The notes: a model not told the origin generated them from the sequence alone. A stretch of 64,000 nt of DNA from Orbaceae bacterium ESL0721 (GCA_029433365.1 JAQTHZ010000001.1:1054001-1118000); one strand, 5' to 3'. Shown: positions 26,412-37,888, counted from the stretch's first letter. Numbers and translations are program-made.

Positions 26412-27464
26412 TTAAACCGGTAGTTGACCTATCGTTATCTCTAATTTTACCCTTTCCCCATTGCGTAACACCATAATGGGAATAGTTGTGCCAGGTTTCA
26501 ACTCCGCTATTTCATCCATTGTCTGGACAATAGATCTGACCGGCCGGTTATTTACCTTGATAAGAATATCATTTGCTTGAATTCCCGCCTGTTCAGAAGG
26601 GCCTTCAACTTTGGTAACTAAAATGCCTAAAACATTTGGGAGATCACTCGGATTTTGTGTTGGGGCAAATTCTAGTCCATCAATACCGATATAGCCGCGA
26701 ATTATCTTCCCATCTTGAATCAATTTATTCATGATCTTAACAGCTAAAACTGTAGGGATTGCAAATCCGATCCCTTCTGGTACATCATTATTTACATTTT
26801 TGGCAAAGCTTAATGTATTAATTCCCATTAGTTCGCCTTTAGTATTAACTAAAGCACCACCAGAATTACCGTGATTAATAGAAGCATCTGTTTGAATAAA
26901 ATTTTGCCGACGATAAGGGCTTAATCCATCGCGACCTGTTGCACTAATAATACCTTGTGTGATTGTCTGCCCTATATTATAGGGGTTGCCAATTGCTAAA
27001 ACGACATCACCAATCTTGGGTTCACGTTTTGGATTAATATGGATTGTTGGAATATTAACCGCCTCTATTTTTAATACAGCAATATCAACTAATTTGTCAG
27101 AACCAACAGAAAGCGCTTCAAAAATTCGCCCATCTTGTAGTGCAACGATGATCTGCTCGGCACCATTAACAACATGATAGTTAGTTAGAATATACCCCTG
27201 ATCACTCATAATTACCCCTGAACCAAGCGGGGTAATGGCATTATTCTGTTTTTTTTCTGGAATAGATCGAATGGAGCGACTATAGATATTAACCACAGCT
27301 GGGGCAGCAATATTTACAGCATTAGAGTAGCTAAGGGGTTCACTATTGAAAATGGTTGACGAAAAAAGAGATTTCGTTCCACCACGAAGAGAGGGAAAGA
27401 TAATTAATAGTACAATAGCCAAAATTGCACCAGTAAAAATGGGCCATAAGAGTTTTTTTAACAT
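26412..27464 (-). CDS. degS: Periplasmic serine endoprotease DegS
   Basis: Inner-membrane anchored trimeric protease that senses misfolded outer-membrane proteins and cuts RseA to activate sigma-E. 350 residues from the chosen ATG. One N-terminal membrane helix (LLWPIFTGAILAIVLLIIF), a trypsin-like domain with His in NYHVV, Asp in VDIAVLK and Ser in NHGNSGGAL, and a single PDZ domain at the C-terminus. An ATG 15 bases upstream is also possible; neither has a clear Shine-Dalgarno. It follows degQ by 72 bases as in E. coli. Confidence 0.94.
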   Translation of the reverse strand: MLKKLLWPIFTGAILAIVLLIIFPSLRGGTKSLFSSTIFNSEPLSYSNAVNIAAPAVVNIYSRSIRSIPEKKQNNAITPLGSGVIMSDQGYILTNYHVVNGAEQIIVALQDGRIFEALSVGSDKLVDIAVLKIEAVNIPTIHINPKREPKIGDVVLAIGNPYNIGQTITQGIISATGRDGLSPYRRQNFIQTDASINHGNSGGALVNTKGELMGINTLSFAKNVNNDVPEGIGFAIPTVLAVKIMNKLIQDGKIIRGYIGIDGLEFAPTQNPSDLPNVLGILVTKVEGPSEQAGIQANDILIKVNNRPVRSIVQTMDEIAELKPGTTIPIMVLRNGERVKLEITIGQLPV

Positions 27465-27536
27465 AATTGTTACTATCATAGTTTGAGTTAAATAGATTAA
27501 TACCTATTTAACTCAAACTTGTTCATCTTAAAAAGG

Positions 27537-28907
27537 CTACCTCAAAAGAAGGTAGATACGACTATCGCCACGGATAATATTTAACGCAATTGCAGCAGGA
27601 TTGCTATCAATTACTTTACGTAGATCCGCAATATTGGTTATGCGTTCTCTATTTACACCAGTGATAAGATCACCTTCTTGTAAACTTAAACGTGATGCAG
27701 GGGAATTTTTAGCAATAGATTCAATTAATACCCCTTTTTGCCCTTTCACTTCACCGTTAATTAAGGTTGCCCCTTCTAATGAAGAGTGAAGAGATTTAGC
27801 ATCAGTAGTTGATTCATCACTATTTTTTAGTTTTACATCGACAGAGAGTGGTTTACCATCGCGAATTAAACCTAATTTAACCGTATGACCAGCACCTGAT
27901 GTTGCTATTTTTGCGCGTAGTTCTGCAAAACTATCAACTGGTTTATCATCAATCGCCGTGATAACATCACCTGCTTTTATCCCTGCCTCTTGTGCAGCAG
28001 ATCCATCAATTACTTCACTAACAAATGCACCCTTTTGTACATCTAAATCGAATGCTTTTGCGATATCCGAAGTTAACTCATTACCTTTGATACCAAGGAC
28101 ACCACGTTTAACTTCACCAAATTCGATCAACTGAGCTGTTAAATTTTTAACCATGTTACTTGGAATCGCAAAACCGATCCCAACATTTCCGCCGTTTGGT
28201 GCAATAATTGCGGTATTGATACCAACCAGTTCACCTTTAAGGTTAACTAGCGCACCACCTGAATTTCCACGATTAATAGAGGCATCAGTTTGAATAAAGT
28301 TTTCAAAACCGTTCATACTTAATCCACTACGAGCTAACGCAGAGATAATACCTGAAGTAACTGTTTGACCAATACCAAATGGATTACCTATAGCAACGAC
28401 AAAATCACCAACATGTAAATTATCTGAATTAGCTAAAGAGATAGCAGTTAATTTTTTTGCATTATCAACTTTAAGAAGTGCAATATCGCTTTGCGGATCA
28501 CGTCCAATTAATTTTGCAGTAAATTCATGCCCATCATTTAAAGAGACAGTAATTTTATTCGCATTATCAATAACGTGATTATTAGTAACAATATATCCTT
28601 TATCGGCATCAATAATAACGCCGGATCCTAGACCAGTAAAAACTTGTGACTGATTATCAGGATAGCCGAAAAATCGCCTAAACTCCTCTGGCATATTGCT
28701 TTTCATCTGCGTAGTTCCCTCTACTTTAATACTAACAACAGAAGGGAGCACATTTTCTAACATAGGAGCTAAACTTGGCTGTTCTGCACCATTAGCAATT
28801 GAGAGCGATGGAAGAGTTGCGTAAGTGGAAGGTAAAAAACCGAGAGTTAAAAAACTAAGAGCTAAACTTAATGCAAGTGGCTTAATCAGTTTTTTATGTT
28901 TTCTCAT
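27537..28907 (-). CDS. degQ: Periplasmic serine protease/chaperone DegQ
   Basis: HtrA family protease degrading misfolded periplasmic proteins. 456 residues from the chosen ATG (E. coli DegQ 455). Signal peptide MRKHKKLIKPLALSLALSF followed by a cleavage region near STYA. Catalytic triad His in TNNHVI, Asp in SDIALLK and Ser in NRGNSGGAL; two PDZ domains; C-terminal RIYLLLR. ATG 28964, with AAAGAG nine bases before it, could give a 19-residue longer n-region; homology favours 28907. Gene order zapG-degQ-degS is conserved. Confidence 0.93.
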   Translation of the reverse strand: MRKHKKLIKPLALSLALSFLTLGFLPSTYATLPSLSIANGAEQPSLAPMLENVLPSVVSIKVEGTTQMKSNMPEEFRRFFGYPDNQSQVFTGLGSGVIIDADKGYIVTNNHVIDNANKITVSLNDGHEFTAKLIGRDPQSDIALLKVDNAKKLTAISLANSDNLHVGDFVVAIGNPFGIGQTVTSGIISALARSGLSMNGFENFIQTDASINRGNSGGALVNLKGELVGINTAIIAPNGGNVGIGFAIPSNMVKNLTAQLIEFGEVKRGVLGIKGNELTSDIAKAFDLDVQKGAFVSEVIDGSAAQEAGIKAGDVITAIDDKPVDSFAELRAKIATSGAGHTVKLGLIRDGKPLSVDVKLKNSDESTTDAKSLHSSLEGATLINGEVKGQKGVLIESIAKNSPASRLSLQEGDLITGVNRERITNIADLRKVIDSNPAAIALNIIRGDSRIYLLLR

Positions 28908-29109
28908 TTTTTCAGTTTTAAATGTTTCTATTTTAAAACTTTTTATTTTAAGTAAAGTAAACATATTATTCATCTCTTTTATTACTAACATTTAATAGAT
29001 ATTATATTTGCAGATAAAGCGAGCAATACAATATATTAACAACAACAGAACTATAATATGTTTATAAACATATCTTTCAAGATTGTTATAGTTAAAATAG
29101 ACAAAATAT

Positions 29110-29514
29110 TTACAATTTGTAGTCTTCAGATTTAAATAGACCTGAAGAGTTTTCTGAATAGTCTTTAGGTTGTTTTTCGTGAGAAAGATTTTGAGTAACT
29201 TTTTTATCACTATCAGAATCTAACTGGATAACTGATTTATCATTTTCACTCACTAATTTACTCGAATTTTCTGCCATATGTTGGTAGAGACGACGGAAAT
29301 CTTTAGCCATATTATCCAAAATTTCGGCACTATGTGAAAAATGTTTTACCAACATCTGTTTTTGCGAATCTAAATCAGCATGTGCCTGATCTAAATCGCG
29401 TTTTAATTTGGCATATTTTCTTGCTTTAGGGCTGATGTCATTCATAAAAATGAGACAGATAATAAAACCAACTACGACACCTATTACTAAATAGGTTATC
29501 ATCACTTTATCCAT
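29110..29514 (-). CDS. zapG: Z-ring associated protein ZapG (YhcB, DUF1043)
   Basis: Single-pass inner-membrane protein linked to cell division and envelope synthesis. 134 residues (E. coli 132). N-terminal helix MITYLVIGVVVGFIICLIF, then a coiled coil (KYAKLKRDLDQAHADLDSQK) and the family stretch LVKHFSHSAEILDNMAKDFRRLYQHMA (conserved with E. coli), ending with a disordered tail that retains KDYSENSSGLFK. The location upstream of degQ supports the call. Confidence 0.93.
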   Translation of the reverse strand: MDKVMITYLVIGVVVGFIICLIFMNDISPKARKYAKLKRDLDQAHADLDSQKQMLVKHFSHSAEILDNMAKDFRRLYQHMAENSSKLVSENDKSVIQLDSDSDKKVTQNLSHEKQPKDYSENSSGLFKSEDYKL

Positions 29515-29566
29515 AACTTACTCCTTAATTATCTTGATATATAAATCTATCGTTCTATTTTACTGC

Positions 29567-30019
29567 TTATTTTGCATGGTTAGCTAATTTAATCAATTGT
29601 TTTTTTAATTTTTCAGGCGCATGTTCAGCAAGCATATGTAAATAGAAGGCACTTTGTAATGTCATTTTACTCGATAAAGATTCTGTTGGCTGTTTGTTAA
29701 CAACAGGCTTATGAGTCAGATCAGGATTAATTTTATACTGAATTGATGATAATGCCGGTAACAGTTTCTGCCTTATCCCTAAAATTAAATCACTCTGTTC
29801 ATATTTCAATCGACTTAGCCAACTTGCCGAACTTACCTCTAAAATTAAAAGACCTTGACGATAATTTGCCACACGACAGTGCTCATTTAATGGTGAAGGG
29901 AGAAGCGTTTTTACCATTCTTGTCAATTTAGCCAAGGCGATTGTCTGTTTATGAATTTGTGATAAACCATCTGCATGATCTAAAATTGAAACCAATATCT
30001 GAGGTCTATTACTTCGCAT
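29567..30019 (-). CDS. dciA: DciA-like DUF721 protein (putative replicative helicase loader)
   Basis: 150 residues. The central segment (about 20-100) has the DUF721/DciA pattern: LAKLTRMVKTLLPSPLNEHCRVANYRQGLLILEV (shown in part), then SSASWLSRLKYEQSDLI, where the conserved Trp and the following helix are visible. DciA is the ancestral loader of the replicative helicase DnaB in bacteria lacking DnaC/DnaI. The C-terminal part is variable and charged. It lies 52 bases upstream of zapG on the same strand, not next to lpxC/secA. Family assignment is by pattern; function is inferred. Confidence 0.7.
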   Translation of the reverse strand: MRSNRPQILVSILDHADGLSQIHKQTIALAKLTRMVKTLLPSPLNEHCRVANYRQGLLILEVSSASWLSRLKYEQSDLILGIRQKLLPALSSIQYKINPDLTHKPVVNKQPTESLSSKMTLQSAFYLHMLAEHAPEKLKKQLIKLANHAK

Positions 30020-30336
30020 GTTACCTTCCTCCCCAATATCAGTTATAAATTAACTATTTTAAAATGTATCTTTCCTAAAAACATAGGTTTTAACGTTGGT
30101 TTTAAAAAGGATTTTAATTATACCCAAATTACCGTTTTACATCCAAAATAATATAATTTAACCACTTTATTGACTAAATAAATTAAAAACTATTTAGCCA
30201 CTTTTATAAACCTTCTAATGCCCCTATATACGCCTAATTTTTCATCAAATACAACTTAAAAAATAGGTTAATGAAATAATTATAGTTGTTTTTACGATAT
30301 AATAACTGCTTTTATTTATTAACACACGGAAATGAT
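30020..30336. other. dciA-OPT divergent spacer
   Basis: 317 bp, very AT-rich, without a gene. Promoters for both divergent genes must lie here, but no strong consensus was recognised by eye. Confidence 0.4.
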
Positions 30337-32337
30337 ATGACTACTTTACGTGAACTTACCCTTCGAGGCACCATTTTAGGGGCTTTTATTACCGTAATTT
30401 TTACGGCATCGAATGTTTATCTTGGATTAAAAGTGGGATTAACATTTTCATCAGCAATTCCAGCTGCTGTTATCTCAATGGCAATTTTGCAGCTCTTTAA
30501 AGGTTCAACCATTCTTGAAAATAATATGGTACAAACCCAAGCATCGGCTGCTGGCACGCTTTCATCTATTATTTTTGTATTACCAGGTTTATTGATGATT
30601 GGCTATTGGAGCCACTTTCCATTTTGGTTAACGGTACCTATCTGTGCAGCAGGTGGTATGCTGGGCGTGCTTTTTTCTATCCCTTTACGTCATGCAATGG
30701 TTGTAAAAAGTAAACTTCCCTACCCTGAAGGTGTTGCAGCTGCTGAAATTTTAAAAGCAGGTTCTCATGAGAATAACGCTAACCGTGAAGGTTTAAAAGA
30801 TATTCTATTTGGTAGTGTCGTTGCGGCAACTGTTAGTCTGTTTACCAACGGTTTTCGTCTTATTTCTGATAGTACCGCATATTGGTTTAGTTGCGGAAAA
30901 TCGATTCTACAATTACCGATGGGTTTTTCATTAGCACTGCTTAGTGCTGGTTACCTGATTGGTTTGATGTCCTGCATTGCAATTATTATTGGCACACTGT
31001 TAGCATGGGTAATTGGTATTCCTATCTTAACCGCTATCACCGATTATGATACGACGTTGCCGTTATCAAAAGTGGCAATGGGACTTTGGTCTAGTGATAT
31101 TCGTTTTATCGGCGCAGGAACCTTGGCGGTTGCCGCTGTTTGGGTTCTATTAACATTAATTAAACCAGTAATTGAAGGTTTAAAAGAGTCATTTCGAACA
31201 TTACGACCTGATGTTTCTAATAAGGATATTCCGCGTACTGAACAAGATCTATCGCCAAAAACAATTTTTATGATCATGGCAAGTATGCTTGCTATTTTAG
31301 TATTAACCTTTTATTTCTTTATCGCAGACAGTGGACTATCTTTTGGCACTGCTTGGGCGTTGGTATTCTGTTCTGTTCTCTGTGCATTTATTATCGGCTT
31401 TTTAGTTGCTGCAGCATGTGGTTATATGGCAGGATTAGTCGGTTCTTCAGCCAGTCCAATGTCAGGTATCGGAATTATTGCCATTATCATCACCGCATTA
31501 ATTTTGTTAGGTGTAGGTGAAATAAACGGTATGTTATCTACCAATGAAGGATCCCACTTTGCAACAGCTTTAGCGCTATTTACTACAAGTACAGTAATGA
31601 CGATTGCCTGTATTGCTAATGATAATCTTCAAGATCTTAAAACTGGTTATTTAGTTCATGCAACACCATGGAAGCAGCAAGTTGCTCTACTTATTGGTTG
31701 TGTCGTTGGTGCCTTGATCATTGCACCTACATTAGATATTTTATATCAAGCATACGGTTTTACTGGTGCGATTCCGCGTCCGGATATGGATATTTCACAA
31801 GTTCTTACAGCACCACAAGCAACATTGATGACAACTATTGCGACCGGTATTTTTTCGCATAATCTTCAGTGGACAATGATCCTAATTGGTTTGGTATTAG
31901 GTGCAGTTATTATTATTATTGATCTCATCCTAGCAAAAAGTGGATCAACTTTTCGATTACCAGCACTCGCAGTTGGAATGGGTATCTACTTACCGCCTGC
32001 AATTACAATGCCAATCTTTTTAGGCGGATTGCTTTCATGGTATATAAAAAGAGGCGCATATAAAAAAGCTGCTTTAAATCATCTAGATCCTAAAGAGCAA
32101 TATACAAGAGCAGATCGTAAAGCAACGCTTATCGCTTCTGGGTTTATTGTCGGTGAAAGTTTGGTTGGTGTAATACTTGCAGCGATTATTGTTATTAGTA
32201 TCACTAATGGTGGCAATGATGCGCCATTAGCAATTGATATCGATTTAGGTAATTTTACCCAATTTGGTGGATTAGCTGTATTTATCATTATCTGTCTACT
32301 TTTTGCGCGTCGTGCACTTTCAGCTATCAAAAAGTAA
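30337..32337 (+). CDS. OPT family oligopeptide transporter
   Basis: Large inner-membrane transporter of the OPT superfamily (peptides or metal-chelate complexes). 666 residues with about 14-16 helices. Family stretches: RELTLRGTILGAFIT at the N-terminus, VYLGLKVGLTFSSAIPAAV, KLPYPEGVAAAEIL, and GLVGSSASPMSGIGI. An in-frame start 51 bases upstream is open, but GGA six bases before ATG 30337 and homologous starts at MTTLREL support the shorter form. It is followed by a terminator. The substrate is not predictable from sequence alone. Confidence 0.9.
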   Translation: MTTLRELTLRGTILGAFITVIFTASNVYLGLKVGLTFSSAIPAAVISMAILQLFKGSTILENNMVQTQASAAGTLSSIIFVLPGLLMIGYWSHFPFWLTVPICAAGGMLGVLFSIPLRHAMVVKSKLPYPEGVAAAEILKAGSHENNANREGLKDILFGSVVAATVSLFTNGFRLISDSTAYWFSCGKSILQLPMGFSLALLSAGYLIGLMSCIAIIIGTLLAWVIGIPILTAITDYDTTLPLSKVAMGLWSSDIRFIGAGTLAVAAVWVLLTLIKPVIEGLKESFRTLRPDVSNKDIPRTEQDLSPKTIFMIMASMLAILVLTFYFFIADSGLSFGTAWALVFCSVLCAFIIGFLVAAACGYMAGLVGSSASPMSGIGIIAIIITALILLGVGEINGMLSTNEGSHFATALALFTTSTVMTIACIANDNLQDLKTGYLVHATPWKQQVALLIGCVVGALIIAPTLDILYQAYGFTGAIPRPDMDISQVLTAPQATLMTTIATGIFSHNLQWTMILIGLVLGAVIIIIDLILAKSGSTFRLPALAVGMGIYLPPAITMPIFLGGLLSWYIKRGAYKKAALNHLDPKEQYTRADRKATLIASGFIVGESLVGVILAAIIVISITNGGNDAPLAIDIDLGNFTQFGGLAVFIIICLLFARRALSAIKK

Positions 32338-32660
32338 TAAGTCATAGTTAATTTTAAAAGGGGTTATCGGATTGTATCTGATAATCCTTTTTCTTTTTTA
32401 CATCAACCACCTCATTTTTGACTTTTTAACTATTATCTATTTAGCTGTTAACTATTTAGTCGTTAGCTATTCAACTATGTATCTCTCAATTTCTCACATC
32501 ATTAACTTTAATGATGTTAATAATTAATGAAGTTAATAATTGCGGTTACAAATATTAGAGTTAATTTGCATATATACCAAATTTTGTTAGCATAGCGTAG
32601 CTTCATCCATAATAAATAACTTCGCATTTAAAGAGCTTTTATAAAGAGATAGTAACCATC
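32338..32660. other. OPT-yheS spacer
   Basis: 323 bp without a gene: a terminator at 32356-32400, a 15-bp degenerate repeat (TATTTAGCTGTTAAC, TATTTAGTCGTTAGC, TATTCAACTATG at about 32439-32480), and a stretch with ATTAACTTTAATGATGTTAAT repeats (about 32503-32540). Confidence 0.5.
32356..32400 (+). terminator. Terminator after OPT gene
   Basis: AAAGGGGTTATCGGA pairs imperfectly with TCTGATAATCCTTTT, followed by TTCTTTTTT. Confidence 0.6.
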
Positions 32661-34571
32661 ATGATTGTTTTTGATTCTGTTCAGATACGCCGCGGCCCAA
32701 ATTTACTTTTAGATAATGCATCAGCCACAATAAATCCTCATCAGAAAGTGGGATTAGTTGGTAAAAATGGTTGTGGGAAATCGACACTGTTAGCACTCAT
32801 GAAAGGTGAATTAAGTGCTGACGCAGGATCATTTAAGATACCAAACCATTGGCAACTTGCTTGGGTAAATCAGGAGACACCTGCACTTGATCAACCTGCG
32901 CTTGAATATGCAATTGACGGAGATAGAGAGTATCGTCAATTACAAAAAAAGCTGGATAAAGCTAATCAAGAAAATAACGGCGAACAAATTGCACTACTTC
33001 ATGAAAAACTCGACCAGATTGATGCTTGGACAATAACTTCACGTGCTGCAACATTACTCCATGGTCTTGGATTTTCGAACGAACAACTTAATCTACCGGT
33101 AAAATCTTATTCTGGTGGCTGGCGAATGCGTTTAAATCTGGCACAAGCTTTAATGTGCCGCTCAGATCTTTTACTGCTCGATGAGCCAACTAACCACCTC
33201 GATCTGGATGCTATTATGTGGTTAGAAAAATATCTGAGCAATTATGCTGGTACTCTACTTCTCATCTCCCATGATAGAGATTTTTTAGATCCCTTAGTCA
33301 ATAAGATTATCCATATTGAACAGAAACAGCTATTTGAATATACCGGCAATTACACCTCTTTTGAACGGCAACGGATAACTAAACTTGCACAGCAACAATC
33401 GCTCTATGAGAGTCAGCAACTAAGAGTTGCCCATCTACAGCACTATGTTGATCGCTTTAGGGCCAAAGCGTCTAAAGCAAAACAGGCTCAAAGTCGCATT
33501 AAGATGTTAGAGAAGATGGAGTTAATTGCACCAGCGCACGTTGATAATCCTTTCCATTTTACCTTTCGCCCTGCTGACTTTTTGCCTAGTCCGCTGCTGA
33601 CAATGGAAAAAGTCATTGCTGGTTATGATGATAAAATCATTTTAGAAAAAATTAAACTTAACCTAGTGCCAGGCTCAAGAATTGGACTCCTTGGACGTAA
33701 TGGTGCAGGTAAATCAACTTTAATCAAACTGCTTGCTGGTGAACTTTCACCTAAAAAAGGGGAACTTCACTTAGCAAAAGGGATACAGTTAGGCTATTTT
33801 GCTCAGCACCAACTGGAATATCTCCGTGCTGATGAATCACCTTTATGGCATCTTACACAAATTGCTGATGCCAAAATTACCGAACAGGCATTACGCAACT
33901 ATTTGGGTGGATTTGACTTTCATGGCGACAAAGTAGTTGAACCTGTTAAAACCTTCTCAGGAGGAGAAAAATCGCGTCTTGTTTTAGCATTAATTGTTTG
34001 GCAAAAGCCAAATCTACTCCTTTTAGATGAACCAACTAACCACTTAGATTTAGATATGCGCCAAGCATTGACTGAAGCATTAATTGATTTTGAAGGTGCT
34101 ATAGTTGTTGTTTCGCATGATCGCCATCTATTACGTGCAACTACTGATGAGTTCTATCTGGTACACGATAAACATGTCGAGCCCTTTGATGGTGATCTTG
34201 AGGATTATCAACAGTGGTTAGCTGAAGATCAGAAAAAAGAGATATTGCAAACTGATACCCTCTTAAATAGTGATATGCAGCAAAATCTCTCTGCCCAAGA
34301 TCGTAAAGAGCAGAAACGTAAACAAGCTGAATTACGTACGTTAATGCAGCCTGTAAAAAAAGAGCTTGAAAAAGAGGAGCAAAAAATAGATATGTTAACC
34401 TCTCAGCTACAGGCGATTGAGATCGAACTTGCCGATCCTGCAATTTATAGTAAAAAAAGTGAGCTTACCGAGCTGTTATTAAAACAGAGCGAACTTAAAA
34501 AAGAGTTAGAGGAGAGCGAACTAAACTGGCTCACACTAGAACAACAATTGGAAGAGTTTAAAAATTTATAG
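32661..34571 (+). CDS. yheS: ABC-F ATPase YheS
   Basis: Soluble ABC-F protein associated with the ribosome, implicated in relieving stalled translation. 636 residues (E. coli 637). Starts MIVFDSVQIRRGPNLLLDNA. Two ATPase domains: Walker A GKNGCGKST and GRNGAGKST, signatures SGGWRMRL and SGGEKSRL, Walker B LLLDEPTNHLDLD in both. The linker has RFRAKASKAKQAQSRIKMLEKME (conserved, given in part). A C-terminal charged coiled coil (about 530-636). Monocistronic. Confidence 0.95.
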   Translation: MIVFDSVQIRRGPNLLLDNASATINPHQKVGLVGKNGCGKSTLLALMKGELSADAGSFKIPNHWQLAWVNQETPALDQPALEYAIDGDREYRQLQKKLDKANQENNGEQIALLHEKLDQIDAWTITSRAATLLHGLGFSNEQLNLPVKSYSGGWRMRLNLAQALMCRSDLLLLDEPTNHLDLDAIMWLEKYLSNYAGTLLLISHDRDFLDPLVNKIIHIEQKQLFEYTGNYTSFERQRITKLAQQQSLYESQQLRVAHLQHYVDRFRAKASKAKQAQSRIKMLEKMELIAPAHVDNPFHFTFRPADFLPSPLLTMEKVIAGYDDKIILEKIKLNLVPGSRIGLLGRNGAGKSTLIKLLAGELSPKKGELHLAKGIQLGYFAQHQLEYLRADESPLWHLTQIADAKITEQALRNYLGGFDFHGDKVVEPVKTFSGGEKSRLVLALIVWQKPNLLLLDEPTNHLDLDMRQALTEALIDFEGAIVVVSHDRHLLRATTDEFYLVHDKHVEPFDGDLEDYQQWLAEDQKKEILQTDTLLNSDMQQNLSAQDRKEQKRKQAELRTLMQPVKKELEKEEQKIDMLTSQLQAIEIELADPAIYSKKSELTELLLKQSELKKELEESELNWLTLEQQLEEFKNL

Positions 34572-34620
34572 TATTTATTTATAATTTTTATTTATAGTTT
34601 TTATTTATAGTTGTTTAATA
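34572..34620. repeat. 13-bp tandem array after yheS
   Basis: Units TTTTTATTTATAR repeated about three times immediately after the yheS stop codon. Confidence 0.65.
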
Positions 34621-34681
34621 GATGAATATATTTTAGGTTCTCTATTCTATTAATAAATAGTGCTTGGTATTAATAAGAGTC

Positions 34682-34695
34682 AACCCTAAAACATT
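34682..34695 (+). repeat. Interspersed intergenic 14-mer, copy 3
   Basis: Exact AACCCTAAAACATT between the converging yheS and nusG genes. Confidence 0.75.
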
Positions 34696-34700
34696 CAGAT

Positions 34701-34737
34701 AAAAAAATAGACTATTCATAATTGATGAATAGTCTAC
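34701..34737 (-). terminator. Terminator of the secE-nusG operon
   Basis: TAGACTATTCAT (34708-34719) pairs with ATGAATAGTCTA (34725-34736), 12 bp. On the minus strand a T-tract follows. Confidence 0.88.
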
Positions 34738-34798
34738 ATAGAGAGTAATTTTATTAACTAAATCAGTCAGTGACTTAGAACTATTTTACAGATCTCGT

Positions 34799-35344
34799 TT
34801 AGCTCTTTTCTACTTGACCAAAATCAAGTTCAACCGGTGTTGAGCGACCAAAAATAGAGACTGATACTTTAAGGCGGCTCTTTTCATAATCGACTTCTTC
34901 AACAACACCATTAAAATCAGCAAATGGACCTTCATTAACTCGTACAAGTTCACCTGGTTCAAATAGTGTCTTAGGACGCGGTTTATCACCTACCTGTTGT
35001 AAGCGATTCATAATTGCATCTGCTTCACGTTGGCTAATCGGTGCAGGACGATCAGAAGTACCACCAATAAAACCTAAAGTACGTGGTACACTTTTAACTA
35101 AATGCCATGTCGCATCATTCATTACCATATTTACTAATACATAGCCGGGAAAGAATTTACGTTCACTTTTTCGACGTAGTCCGCCTTTCATTTCGACAAC
35201 TTCTTCGGTTGGTACTAAAACCTCACCAAAAAGATCTTCCATGTTGTGTAGTTTAATATATTCACGTAATGACTGCGCAACACGCGCTTCGTATCCAGAA
35301 TAAGCCTGAATTACATACCATCTTTTTTGTTGTACTTCGCTCAT
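34799..35344 (-). CDS. nusG: Transcription termination/antitermination protein NusG
   Basis: Universal elongation factor that binds RNA polymerase and links it to Rho or to ribosomal protein S10. 181 residues, as in E. coli. NGN domain with [19 protein letters not shown] and [11 protein letters not shown]-terminal KOW domain with [19 protein letters not shown]. It starts one base after the secE stop region and is the last gene of the secE-nusG unit, followed by a strong hairpin. Confidence 0.97.
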   Translation of the reverse strand: MSEVQQKRWYVIQAYSGYEARVAQSLREYIKLHNMEDLFGEVLVPTEEVVEMKGGLRRKSERKFFPGYVLVNMVMNDATWHLVKSVPRTLGFIGGTSDRPAPISQREADAIMNRLQQVGDKPRPKTLFEPGELVRVNEGPFADFNGVVEEVDYEKSRLKVSVSIFGRSTPVELDFGQVEKS

Positions 35345-35345
35345 A

Positions 35346-35747
35346 TCAACGCCCTATTGAAGTTAAGTAAAAGATTATTGTGCGGAAAAGGGAATCCAGT
35401 CCCCATAACGCAGTTCCGACAATAACGGTAATAGCAGCGACTAGCAAAGTTGTTCGCACAGCTTCTTTGCGAGTTGGCCAGACAACTTTTCTCAATTCTG
35501 CACGAGACTCTTTTGCAAAAGCAATGAAAGATCTACCTTTGCGCGTGGTAAATGCAATAAATAGCGCAATAACAGAAATAACAACAACAGCAGCAATACG
35601 GAGGATTATATTGGGTTGATATATATCATTAGGTCCAGAAAAATAGGAATTCCCCCAGACAATAAAAGCAATCAATACTAGAACCAAAATCCATTTAAAT
35701 TTGTCTAGAACTGTATTTGTTTCTTGATTCTCGTTACTTACTCGCAT
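35346..35747 (-). CDS. secE: Preprotein translocase subunit SecE
   Basis: Essential subunit of the SecYEG translocon in the inner membrane. 133 residues (E. coli 127) with three hydrophobic helices; the last carries the essential motif in [20 protein letters not shown] and ends with a short hydrophobic tail. It is adjacent to nusG with a one-base gap and downstream of tuf, the conserved order. Confidence 0.95.
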   Translation of the reverse strand: MRVSNENQETNTVLDKFKWILVLVLIAFIVWGNSYFSGPNDIYQPNIILRIAAVVVISVIALFIAFTTRKGRSFIAFAKESRAELRKVVWPTRKEAVRTTLLVAAITVIVGTALWGLDSLFRTIIFYLTSIGR

Positions 35748-35921
35748 ATAAAACCTATGATTATTTTATTGAATTTATAACTAAACTCTTTTATTGGATA
35801 ACATCTATTTTCCAAAATGCTCTTATATATCTTTCAAAAAAAACACTTTGCTAAATAGAGTAGATAAGAAAGGGCATCGAATGATACCCTTCCAATAAAT
35901 AAGTCAATAATCTAGGTTAAC

Positions 35922-37151
<1,230 letters not shown>

Positions 37152-37272
37152 TTAACCAAGTATTATATAAAATAATACTAATTAAAAAATGATTGTGAAT
37201 AATAACAGATAAAGCTATCTTGCTACAACATTTATTATAAGCATTTTTAAGAGGTGGGGAGAGTTATTAAAG

Positions 37273-37348
37273 TGGTGCTGATAGGCAGATTCGAACTGCC
37301 GACCTCACCCTTACCAAGGGTGCGCTCTACCAACTGAGCCATATCAGC
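37273..37348 (-). tRNA. thrT: tRNA-Thr (GGT)
   Basis: 76 nt with encoded CCA. Anticodon GGT. Sequence almost identical to E. coli thrT. Last tRNA before tuf. Confidence 0.97.
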
Positions 37349-37351
37349 AAT

Positions 37352-37426
<75 letters not shown>

Positions 37427-37468
37427 ATATTAAAACTCGGCTACCTAAATGCTTATTGCTCACATTGA

Positions 37469-37553
<85 letters not shown>

Positions 37554-37653
37554 CGAATCTTTTTAAACTTTAACTAAAGCACTTAAGTTATAAAACATTT
37601 CAACTATAAAAACAGTTGTCGAAAAGCACCTAGATTGAAAGTACTTAGGTTAA

Positions 37654-37729
<76 letters not shown>

Positions 37730-37742
37730 CTAAGTGCTGCGC

Positions 37743-37771
37743 ATTCTAGACTATATGGATATGGTTGGCAA
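37743..37771 (-). promoter_or_regulatory. Promoter of the thrU-tyrU-glyT-thrT-tuf operon
   Basis: On the minus strand: -35 TTGCCA (37771-37766), 17-base spacer, -10 TAGAAT (37748-37743), followed by a GC-rich discriminator (GCGC), the hallmark of stringently controlled stable-RNA promoters. Confidence 0.75.
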
Positions 37772-37820
37772 GCAGATTAAGTGAAAAAACTTTTGTTTGA
37801 TTAAAAAAAAATCAGAAACA

Positions 37821-37857
37821 TAAAAAAACCCTGAATTCATCTAGAAATTCAGGGTTT
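37821..37857 (-). terminator. Terminator of adhE
   Basis: AAACCCTGAATT (37826-37837) pairs with AATTCAGGGTTT (37846-37857), 12 bp. On the minus strand it is followed by seven T. Confidence 0.9.
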
Positions 37858-37888
37858 AATATAGTAACTAATTAGTCACTGAAATCGA

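Noticed and set aside
28992-29210. 72-codon minus-strand frame between degQ and zapG
   Set aside because: It overlaps the zapG 3' end in another frame; the translation is a low-complexity Lys/Asn/Tyr-rich sequence expected from AT-rich DNA.
35862-35900. Hairpin AAGGGCATC/GATACCCTT downstream of tuf as a terminator
   Set aside because: The stem has a mismatch and only a weak T-rich tail; tuf, secE and nusG are in the same direction, so read-through or attenuation is equally possible.
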